From: Deltaproteobacteria bacterium
GTDB lineage: Bacteria > Desulfobacterota > Syntrophia > Syntrophales > UBA2210
Length of the DNA: 7,065 nt
Direction of reading: 5' to 3'
Assembly (NCBI GenBank): GCA_019313735.1
Contig: JAFDAR010000115.1
Location: forward strand, 1 to 7,065
Positions 1 to 5,755 of this stretch are shown here, in pieces; position 1 is the first letter of the stretch; every line of letters starts with the position of its first letter. A program made the position numbers and the translations under genes. The notes below the pieces were generated by a model. The model was not told where the DNA came from, did no database searches, and saw only the letters and a program-made list of their open reading frames with translations.

Positions 1-148
1 CTGACCGTCGCATGAAGAGTCAAATCCGGAGTTTTCAAAATTGGACAATTTTAGTTTTATAACATGGATTCGTACATAAAAGAAAACAGGGTCGGGTGTC
101 AAGGGAAAAATTTTTAATTCGCTACGCACGGTTATTGAGGATAAAACT
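1..148. other. AT-rich unassigned left flank
   Basis: No gene could be assigned here. One frame is open from the left edge to a TAA at 60-62 and would give a 19-residue tail (DRRMKSQIRSFQNWTILVL). It could be the C-terminus of a gene outside the window, but it matches no family I recognise. The region holds a 7-bp inverted repeat, AAAATTG/CAATTTT with a GA spacer, at 37-52, and the self-complementary run AAAAATTTTT at 106-115. Neither has a GC stem, so neither makes a convincing terminator for the minus-strand gene that ends at 149. The stretch might be debris of a mobile element end, but no paired terminal repeat was seen. Confidence 0.4.
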
Positions 149-598
149 CTAATCAAGGTCTAATGATTCCTTACAGTTCCTGCATTTTTTTGCCCCCCTG
201 AAGACCTCATAGCCACAATTGGGACAGTGATATCTCCTCTCTTCTTCTTCTATCCATTTTTCGGTCCCGAGTTTCCTCCAGGCCGGGATCGAACGCAATA
301 TAACCTTCTTTCCAACAGGGATCGGAAAATCTTCGATAATCCTACAGGGAAATTCATCGCACTGATGGCACCCTTCAATTCCTTTCTGACCGACACAGTC
401 CTTGATCGGACAGACTTTGCAGTAGAAAAACACATCATCAGACAGACACCCTTCACACCTGATGTCCTCCGGATTTACACCGTAAACAGGAGCCAGTCGT
501 TCCTTGAACTTGACGTTATTATCCCTGTGTGCCATCAGAATGCCGCACACGCCGCAGTAAAGTCCGCATGGCGCCGCCAGTTTTTTCTTATCTTCCAT
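149..598 (-). CDS. DUF3795-like cysteine-rich protein with C-terminal zinc ribbon
   Basis: This 149-residue protein is probably cytoplasmic, as it has no signal peptide or membrane segment. The N-terminal part has the spacing typical of DUF3795 proteins: CGLYCGVC (C11, C15, C18), then C48xxC51, C60xxC63, C68, then GIEGCHQCDEFPC (C77, C80, C85). A second module follows: C125PNCG (C125, C128) and C139RNC142, a four-cysteine zinc-ribbon pattern. That makes 15 cysteines in total, enough for several metal sites. The family has no well-established function and is common in anaerobic bacteria and archaea; metal binding is inferred from the cysteine pairs. The ATG start is supported by an upstream AGGGAGA about 8 nt away on the minus strand. 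The gene is divergent from the acyl-CoA operon, and nothing ties it to that pathway. Confidence 0.85.
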   Translation of the reverse strand: MEDKKKLAAPCGLYCGVCGILMAHRDNNVKFKERLAPVYGVNPEDIRCEGCLSDDVFFYCKVCPIKDCVGQKGIEGCHQCDEFPCRIIEDFPIPVGKKVILRSIPAWRKLGTEKWIEEEERRYHCPNCGYEVFRGAKKCRNCKESLDLD

Positions 599-718
599 TT
601 AACTTTTCTCCCTTATGTTTATTTTTTACTTTGTACCTGTTACAATCTATTCATAGCAAGTTTTCTAAGACAATACCACCTCCATAAAAAGTTGCTCTGC
701 CACAAAACGATAAACTGC

Positions 719-747
719 TTGACAGAATGTAAACGCCACTATATAAT
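719..747 (+). promoter_or_regulatory. Perfect-consensus sigma70 promoter for the acyl-CoA synthetase/dehydrogenase operon
   Basis: TTGACA lies at 719-724 and TATAAT at 742-747, separated by exactly 17 nt. Both hexamers match the sigma70 consensus fully. Transcription would start near 754, leaving about 40 nt of leader before the ATG at 794. The promoter faces the broken synthetase and the intact dehydrogenase behind it. Such a strong core promoter usually needs repression, and an inverted repeat overlaps it. Confidence 0.8.
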
Positions 748-764
748 CCTGAACAGTGTTTACA
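728..764. promoter_or_regulatory. Inverted repeat flanking the -10 box, possible operator
   Basis: TGTAAAC (728-734) and GTTTACA (758-764) are perfect inverted 7-mers with 23 nt between them, about three helical turns centre to centre. They bracket the -10 box and the expected transcription start. A smaller palindrome, AACAGTGTT (752-760), lies just inside. The position suits a repressor, but no protein can be assigned. The repeat does not share its sequence with the palindrome at 4522-4540. Confidence 0.4.
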
Positions 765-782
765 TAAGCAAATAATATTTAC

Positions 783-787
783 GGAGG
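783..787 (+). promoter_or_regulatory. Shine-Dalgarno site of the broken acyl-CoA synthetase
   Basis: GGAGG lies 6 nt before the ATG at 794 and fixes that start. The initiation signal of this gene is intact even though its body is damaged. Confidence 0.8.
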
Positions 788-793
788 TATTTT

Positions 794-1258
794 ATGAAAA
801 CTGTTACTAACATTGGCAGGATGCTTTCGAATCGGGCATTACTTTCACCATCGATGGAAGGATACGTGGGCGAAAAATATCGCTTCTCTTTCCGGGAAGT
901 TAACGAAAGATCCAATAAGTTCGCGGCATTTCTAAAGAAAAATAACGTGGTACATGGTGATCGCATTGCCATATTATGCAAAAATAACGAACATGCAACC
1001 ACGGCAATGTTTGCGGCCGCAAAGATAGGAGTAATTACAGTATTTCTTAACTGGAGGTTAGTGGCCAGAGAGTTAACCTATGTCCTGTCAGATTGTGGCG
1101 CCTCCCTGCTTCTCTATGACGGCGAATTCAGCGAAACAGTCAATCAGATACGCGATGAAATCCCCGCAAAAATCTTTGTTGGTGTAGGCAATACGAACAC
1201 ACAACTGGATGAAGAGTTTGAAGATCATCAGGAACTACGGGAAGGCCTAAGGGCGTAA
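794..1258 (+). pseudogene. N-terminal fragment of the acyl-CoA synthetase
   Basis: This frame reads 154 codons to TAA, starting with an ATG behind GGAGG. The first ~143 residues match the start of long-chain acyl-CoA synthetases: NIGRMLSNRALLSP, then FREVNERSNKFAAFL, GDRIAILCKNN, and the NWRLVARELTYVLSD segment characteristic of this clade. The last residues (HQELREGLRA) are an out-of-frame reading of the P-loop DNA and are not genuine family sequence. The product would be a stub of the N-terminal subdomain without the ATP-binding loop, so no activity is expected. Confidence 0.85.
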
Positions 1259-1896
1259 TCCTTACACATAACAACTGTTTCTGGGTACCCATGGGACATT
1301 CCTATACAATCGAATGGAGGCATGGTTATCGTTTTTTGTGCGTGTCTCCCTTATTCCATGTGGGGGGATTGGCTCCAATTATGACAAACATAGCAGTAGG
1401 CTGCACAACAGTATATGTGCCTAATTTCGATCCGGCCAAGGTTTGCAACCTTATAACAACCGAAAAAATCAATCTGTCGATGACTGCTCCCGCGATGCTG
1501 CAATTTATGTTGATGGTTCCCGGTATTGATAAAATGGACTTCTCATCTGTCAAACATATAACCTGCGGCGGTTCGGCGGTTCCTCAAAGCCTGATCGAAA
1601 CATATAATAATCTTGGAATTGAAATCTCTCAGGTCTATGGGATAACGGAGTATTCCGGAGCCGTTACCTTCTGGGCTCATGATATGGGTGTAGAAAAATC
1701 CGACTCCATGGGAAAGCCCGTATTTTATGGCCTGGTAAAGATATGCGGCCCGGACAGCGAAGAAGAAATGCCGACCGGAGAGGTTGGTGAAATCTGTTGC
1801 ACTGGCCCGCAGGTCTTCAAGGGATACTGGAATAATTCGGAGGCGACGGATGAAGTCCTGAAAATGGGGCGAAATTCCCGTAGCTTTTGTTGTTAG
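1225..1896 (+). pseudogene. Middle fragment of the acyl-CoA synthetase (P-loop to A6 region)
   Basis: Read in the frame of 1291, this piece opens with SSGTTGRPKG (1225-1254), the ATP/AMP-binding P-loop. It continues with VILTHNN, the SPLFHVGG segment, TAPAMLQFML, CGGSAVP, the A5 motif QVYGITE, and GEVGEICCTGPQVFKGYWN. Family sequence ends near 1863. The last codons to TAG at 1894-1896 read the C-terminal part in the wrong frame. The first ATG inside is at 1291, already beyond the P-loop and with no Shine-Dalgarno site before it, so independent translation is unlikely. Confidence 0.8.
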
Positions 1897-2056
1897 GAAA
1901 CAAGGGGAAAAAGTGAGCGAACAGGACATAATCAACATATGCAGAGAGAATCTCGCAGGATACAAACGAGTCAAGGAAGTACGATTTATTGACTCTCTCC
2001 CCAAGAATGCCCTCATGAAGGTATTAAAACAAACCCTCAGGAATCAACTTAAATAA
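1862..2056 (+). pseudogene. C-terminal fragment of the acyl-CoA synthetase
   Basis: This short piece shares the frame of the N-terminal fragment and begins KWGEIPVAFVV, the usual sequence in the C-terminal lid domain. It continues through NICRENLAGYKRVKEVRFIDSLPKN. The lysine expected to catalyse adenylation is present (AAG at 2018-2020), but its context is NALMK where NPxGK is usual, so the glycine before it is lost. Everything between GYWNNSEATDEVLK and KWGE is absent, including the TGD motif and the hinge. The stop TAA (2054-2056) touches the Shine-Dalgarno sequence of the next gene, which fits an original operon with coupled translation. Confidence 0.8.
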
Positions 2057-2063
2057 AGGAGGA
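2055..2063 (+). promoter_or_regulatory. Strong Shine-Dalgarno site of the dehydrogenase, overlapping the upstream stop
   Basis: AAAGGAGGA overlaps the TAA that ends the synthetase remnant, and its GGAGG lies 6 nt before the ATG at 2069. The site is strong enough for independent initiation, which matters because ribosomes starting at 794 stop about 800 nt upstream. Confidence 0.75.
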
Positions 2064-2068
2064 CTACA

Positions 2069-3679
2069 ATGTCACTACCTGACAGAAACAATCCGTACAA
2101 TTTCAATGATTTTTTAGAATGGAGGAAAAATGTAGATTGGTATCGTGATGACCCTTTTATTCAGAAGGTGGTCAAATACTTTACCGGCAATGAGTGGGAG
2201 GATGTGGACAGGGCGGCACGTGAGATTTCTCCGAAGGTTTCATTCCGGTGGCGGGACATGGCGGAGTCGATTTCATACCCCGAAAAACGTCCATACATGA
2301 TGCATTATGACGGCCATCATAATCGTATTGACAGGATTGTGAGGCCGCGCGAGACCGAAATCATGGAACAGGAGGTGTTTTCGGAAAAACTATTTTCCTC
2401 CGGGACAACCCCCTGGACAAAGCTTACCAAGATGTTTCTTATCTACCAGAACAGCGAGGCATGTATCGCATGCCCTGTAACCTGTACCGAGGGACTTGTG
2501 GCTATAGTTGAAAGGTACGCCGATACCCCGGAGCTCAAAGGGATACTTCAACACTGTAAAGAGGGAAGGGATGGAGACTTTGCAATAGGCGCCCAATATC
2601 TGTCCGAGATACAGGGAGGATCTGATGTGCCATCCAATGTACTGGAGGCTGTTGAGGAAGGTGGAACCTGGAGATTGTACGGCACAAAATTTTTCTGCTC
2701 GGCCACACACGCGGACTATGCTGTTGTAACGGCAAAACCTGCCGGATCTGAAAAGGTGGCCCTCTTTGTGGTGCCATCGTGGCTGCCCGGCAATAAAGAA
2801 AGAGAGATAAGAAACGGGTACACCATCGACCGCATAAAGTGGAAGATGGGGACGAGCGAACTTACAACTGCGGAACTCACGTATAACGGAGCTGTTGCGT
2901 ATCCTGTTGGTCCTCTTGACAGGGGTCTCGCAAATGTTGTCGGTGTGGTGCTCACCTATTCCCGCCTTACCGTGGGGCTTTCATGCGCCGCCTTCATGAC
3001 AAGAGCTGTGCGTGAAGCCAAAAAATACAGTGAGCTCAGAGATGCCTTCGGAATCACCATCGGGGATTTCCCCATGGTGATTGTCCAACTGAGGGAACTG
3101 GAAAAGGCCTCGAAGAGAACCGCCGCCGCCGCATTCAAGGTGTACAGTGAATTTCTGAAACTCGAAGGAGGTCTCAAGGGAGGACTTGTAAACGACGAGC
3201 CTGAAGAGGTAAGAAAAAAGAGATTCAATATCAGGGAACTCATAATGCTTCAGAAAATTACTACTTCCTGGGATTCAACCGATGTCATACGCGCGGCCAT
3301 GTCGATATTCGGCGGACATGGCGTAATGGAGGATTTTTCATCACTGCCGAGACTGTATCGCGATTCAGCGGTCAACGAGCTATGGGAAGGGCCCAGGAAT
3401 GTACTTCTTGCACAGATACACCGTGACATGCAGAGGACTTCCGAATGGTACAAGCCATCGGAATTTATTGAAGACATATTACGTGGTGCAGATCCTGAGG
3501 TTATCAGAAAGTTTTCGGAGGATATAACGGAACTGGTTTCGCACCCGAGCCTTTTTGTACCAGATGAAAAAACCATGGAGATATGCAAGAGGTGGGACAA
3601 CTTTTGTCATGACCTGTTCCACGCCTATCAGGATATTGCCCTGGCCGAAGTGGAAGGGTCTTTCCACGCCAAGGGTTGA
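2069..3679 (+). CDS. AidB-like acyl-CoA dehydrogenase family protein
   Basis: This 536-residue FAD flavoprotein is close in length to E. coli AidB (about 541) and longer than classical short-chain acyl-CoA dehydrogenases (about 380). Visible signatures are: QGGSDVPSN at residues 182-189, the flavin/substrate loop; GTKFFCSA; a central KWKMGTSELTTAELTYNGA segment; FGGHGVMED; LPRLYRD (426-432); and NELWEGPRN, where E440 sits at the usual catalytic-base position. A C-terminal extension of about 80 residues follows, as in the AidB subfamily. No break or missing segment is apparent. The likely role is alpha,beta-dehydrogenation of an acyl-CoA made by the neighbouring synthetase, with electrons passed to an electron-transfer flavoprotein. 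The substrate cannot be told. AidB itself is linked to alkylation response rather than catabolism, so the role rests on operon context. Confidence 0.88.
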   Translation: MSLPDRNNPYNFNDFLEWRKNVDWYRDDPFIQKVVKYFTGNEWEDVDRAAREISPKVSFRWRDMAESISYPEKRPYMMHYDGHHNRIDRIVRPRETEIMEQEVFSEKLFSSGTTPWTKLTKMFLIYQNSEACIACPVTCTEGLVAIVERYADTPELKGILQHCKEGRDGDFAIGAQYLSEIQGGSDVPSNVLEAVEEGGTWRLYGTKFFCSATHADYAVVTAKPAGSEKVALFVVPSWLPGNKEREIRNGYTIDRIKWKMGTSELTTAELTYNGAVAYPVGPLDRGLANVVGVVLTYSRLTVGLSCAAFMTRAVREAKKYSELRDAFGITIGDFPMVIVQLRELEKASKRTAAAAFKVYSEFLKLEGGLKGGLVNDEPEEVRKKRFNIRELIMLQKITTSWDSTDVIRAAMSIFGGHGVMEDFSSLPRLYRDSAVNELWEGPRNVLLAQIHRDMQRTSEWYKPSEFIEDILRGADPEVIRKFSEDITELVSHPSLFVPDEKTMEICKRWDNFCHDLFHAYQDIALAEVEGSFHAKG

Positions 3680-3686
3680 GCCACAC

Positions 3687-3724
3687 TGCACGCGGCCATG
3701 GGCGAAAGCTCGTGGCCGCATGCG
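3687..3724 (+). terminator. Strong GNRA-capped hairpin between convergent genes
   Basis: GCGGCCATGGGC (3692-3703) pairs with GCTCGTGGCCGC (3708-3719) around a GAAA tetraloop, a 12-bp stem with two G-U pairs. After one C/A mismatch, 3687-3690 pairs with 3721-3724. It starts 7 nt after the dehydrogenase stop and ends 16 nt before the regulator stop. No T-run follows on either strand, so it is not a textbook intrinsic terminator. It may protect mRNA 3' ends or help terminate both convergent transcripts. Confidence 0.5.
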
Positions 3725-3740
3725 ACTATAATCTGCTTCC

Positions 3741-4376
3741 TTACGAAAATGATTTCTGCCCTGAGGAGGTCAGCTCTTTCCTGAGCATTCCCGCCATTAT
3801 CCTTCCTATAAGCTTCATGTGGCAAGATACTTCTTCCCTGCTCCTCCCAGGATAGTCGCGAAACGTTATAAGAATGCCATTCATTGCCGCAAAAAAGGCA
3901 TGGGACAAAAGGCGTGGATTGCTGTCAGGCATTACCTTCCTGAAGAGATTATCAAATTGATCGATAAGACTGCGCGCGTGCTGGTTTAAGCTTTCAAGCG
4001 ATTCATCGCTGAGAGAACCGTCAAGCATAAAATGTGTCATCATCCTGAAGTACTGGTCATTGACACTAAGATAATCTATGAACTCTTCCGCCGCATTTTC
4101 GATGCAAAGCTCACTATCTTTGTCAATAATATCTCCCAATATTTCGGTGATTTCCTTCGCCCCTCTGAGAAATGCGTCAACGAAAAGGGTCTGCTGATCG
4201 GGGAAATAGTGGTATATAGACGCGGGCGAGATTCCCGCTTCTCTGGCAATATCGCGCATACTCACCTTATTGAACGGCTTTGACGCAAAAACCCGCTCCG
4301 CGGCATCCACTATGACGTCTTTTCTCGCCTCTCTTTCTCGTTGCCTCAATTCATTAAATGTATTTTTTTTATCCAT
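3741..4376 (-). CDS. TetR/AcrR-family transcriptional regulator
   Basis: This 211-residue DNA-binding repressor candidate has the N-terminal TetR helix-turn-helix at about residues 17-65: ARKDVIVDAAERVF, then VSMRDIAREAGISPASIYHYF. The latter carries the recognition helix and the family's YxYF signature. The rest is a helical ligand-binding domain with no strong family match by eye. The ATG at 4376 is preferred over an in-frame TTG at 4394, because AAGGG about 10 nt upstream serves as its ribosome site and would lie inside the coding sequence of the longer form. The gene converges with the dehydrogenase and diverges from the PrpE-type synthetase, so it probably controls one or both. TetR regulators of acyl-CoA genes often respond to acyl-CoAs, but the ligand here is unknown. 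Family usual length is about 190-220 residues. Confidence 0.9.
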   Translation of the reverse strand: MDKKNTFNELRQREREARKDVIVDAAERVFASKPFNKVSMRDIAREAGISPASIYHYFPDQQTLFVDAFLRGAKEITEILGDIIDKDSELCIENAAEEFIDYLSVNDQYFRMMTHFMLDGSLSDESLESLNQHARSLIDQFDNLFRKVMPDSNPRLLSHAFFAAMNGILITFRDYPGRSREEVSCHMKLIGRIMAGMLRKELTSSGQKSFS

Positions 4377-4519
4377 CAAATTCTTGCCCTTCAAACAACT
4401 TATATGAACTGTCTGGAGGTATCATTTTTCAGGCCCGAAGTAAATACATTCCGGCGATACCGTTCGCAAATCGCTCAACCTACATGTCCGGTTGTTTAAG
4501 GTACATCCCAACAATTGTC

Positions 4520-4548
4520 TTGACATATAGTTTCTATGTCTATATTTT
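4520..4548 (+). promoter_or_regulatory. Candidate sigma70 promoter of the PrpE-type synthetase operon
   Basis: TTGACA (4520-4525) is followed after 17 nt by TATTTT (4543-4548). An overlapping TATATT at 4541-4546 would give 15 nt. The transcription start would be near 4555, about 25 nt before the ATG at 4580. This argues against the longer in-frame start near 4358, because the promoter would then lie inside the coding sequence. Confidence 0.6.
4522..4540. promoter_or_regulatory. 19-bp palindrome, candidate TetR operator
   Basis: GACATA at the left and TATGTC at the right are perfect inverted half-sites with dyad centre at 4531; seven of nine arm positions are symmetric. The element overlaps the -35 box and most of the spacer of the synthetase promoter. 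Its size, symmetry and place between a TetR gene and its divergent neighbour are typical for operators of this family. Binding is inferred. Confidence 0.5.
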
Positions 4549-4579
4549 CTCAAAAAAATGCATTAAAAAAGAGGACAAT

Positions 4580-5755
4580 ATGACAACTGATTATTCTGAA
4601 ATCTATGAGCGGTCTATCAGCAATCCCGAGCTGTTCTGGGGAGAAGCCGCTGAAGATGTACAGTGGGAGAAAAAGTGGGACAGGGTATTGGATGACAGCA
4701 ACAAACCATTTTACAGATGGTTTGTCGGAGGCAAACTGAACACCTGCTACAACGCGTTGGATTATCATGTACAAAATGGCCGGGGGAACCAGACAGCCAT
4801 AATCTATGACAGTCCAGTGACAAACACCGTAAGGAAGATAACTTATGCTGAGCTTCTCGATGAAGTCTCAACATTTGCGGGCGCCCTGAGAGATCTTGGC
4901 GTATCAAAGGGGGACACGGTTATCATCTATATGCCCATGATCCCGGAGGCCCCAGTTGCCATGCTCGCCTGCGCCAGGATAGGCGCCGTGCATTCCGTGG
5001 TATTTGGAGGTTTTGCACCCAATGAACTGGCAATACGCATCGATGATGCAAAACCAAAGGTTATTGTTTCCTCGTCCTGTGGCATTGAAGGGAAAAAAGT
5101 TCTTCCCTACAAACCGCTCCTGGATAAGGCAATTGAAATATCCGATCACAAACCGGAAAAGTGTGTTATCTTCCAGCGCCCCCAGGTTGAAGCTCCCCTT
5201 ATCGAGGGTCGTGATTTTGACTGGGAATCCCTGATGAGCAAGGCACAGCCGGCGGATTGCGTAGCGGTATCGGCTACGGATCCCCTTTACATACTCTACA
5301 CATCCGGAACAACCGGAAAACCGAAAGGTGTAATACGTGACAATGGCGGCCACGCCGTCGCCCTGAAATGGTCGATGAAATACCTCTACGGTGTAAACCC
5401 GGGCGAGGTGTTTTGGGCGGCATCCGATGTGGGATGGGTTGTCGGCCATTCATACATTGTGTACGCCCCCCTCCTGGCAGGCTGCACGACCATCCTGTAC
5501 GAGGGGAAGCCCGTTGGAACTCCGGATCCGGGTGGTGTCTCCGTGCTGTTTACCGCCCCGACAGCATTCCGCGCTATCAAGAAGGAAGATCCGAACGCCA
5601 AGTACCTGAAGAAATATGATATAGGATCACTGCGATATCTCTTTCTGGCCGGGGAACGGCTTGATCCCGACACCTATCACTGGGCGGTTGATATGCTGAA
5701 GATACCGGTCATCGACCACTGGTGGCAGACGGAAACGGGGTGGGATGGGAATTGA
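4580..5755 (+). pseudogene. N-terminal fragment of the PrpE-type synthetase (ends after motif A5)
   Basis: This 391-codon frame holds the P-loop YTSGTTGKPKG at residues 240-250 and the LACARIGAVHSVVFGGF segment. It also has ASDVGWVVGHSYIVYAPLLAG, TAPTAFRAIKKEDP, FLAGERLDPDTYHW and the A5 motif WWQTETGW (381-388). It then reads D-G-N-stop. The short in-frame loss at about residue 318-319 removes a helix just before VSVLFTAPTA. Without motifs A6-A10, supplied by the next frame, this chain could not complete catalysis alone. Confidence 0.85.

Larger units (their letters stand above)
794..2056 (+). pseudogene. AMP-forming acyl-CoA synthetase (FadD-like), broken by two internal deletions
   Basis: This is an adenylate-forming enzyme that would have converted a fatty or other carboxylic acid, ATP and CoA to acyl-CoA, AMP and pyrophosphate. 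The whole length is recognisable but lies in three pieces: 794 to about 1224 in one frame, about 1225-1863 in another, and about 1862-2056 back in the first. At each junction conserved sequence is missing. About 25-35 residues before the P-loop are lost at the first. About 55-60 residues, including the TGD motif and the hinge Arg/Lys region, are lost at the second. The sum of the two losses restores the original frame, but the middle piece is out of frame and translation from 794 stops at 1256-1258. The remaining sequence is well conserved, so the damage looks recent or artefactual. The missing-length figures come from my recollection of typical family members, not an alignment. Confidence 0.85.
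4377..4579. other. Divergent intergenic region between the regulator and the PrpE-type synthetase
   Basis: Beyond the promoter and palindrome near its right end, this 203-nt spacer contains a GGAGG at about 4422-4426 with no suitable start codon behind it and an isolated ACATGT palindrome near 4482-4487. An open frame crosses the whole spacer into the synthetase, but its translation (MYFFYPSNSCPSNNLYELSG...) does not resemble family sequence. No good promoter for the regulator could be picked out. Confidence 0.5.

Noticed and set aside
73..102. Minus-strand promoter with a perfect TTGACA (at 102-97)
   Set aside because: The hexamers at 17 or 18 nt spacing (TTATGT, TATGTA) match the -10 consensus poorly, and no gene on its downstream side is visible in the window.
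37..115. Intrinsic terminator for the DUF3795 gene in the left flank
   Set aside because: The inverted repeats there are AT-only or nearly so, with a 2-nt or no loop, so a stable RNA stem is unlikely.
227..775. Plus-strand open frame of 182 codons across the DUF3795 gene
   Set aside because: It is antisense to a clear cysteine-rich family, its translation is low in recognisable motifs, and it runs through the promoter region.
1225..1260. Programmed frameshifting in the first synthetase
   Set aside because: Conserved residues are missing at both junctions, so a ribosomal frameshift would not restore the enzyme, and no slippery site with downstream structure was seen.
4377..4394. TTG start for the TetR regulator, six residues earlier
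   Set aside because: The only good ribosome site (AAGGG) lies inside this extension and fits the ATG at 4376.
4358..4579. Longer start for the PrpE-type synthetase, adding 74 residues
   Set aside because: The extra residues do not look like family sequence, the region holds the promoter and candidate operator, and the ATG at 4580 has a GAGGA and begins with typical PrpE sequence.
4904..5449. Minus-strand open frame of 181 codons
   Set aside because: It is a shadow of the PrpE-type coding sequence, whose family match is unmistakable on the plus strand.
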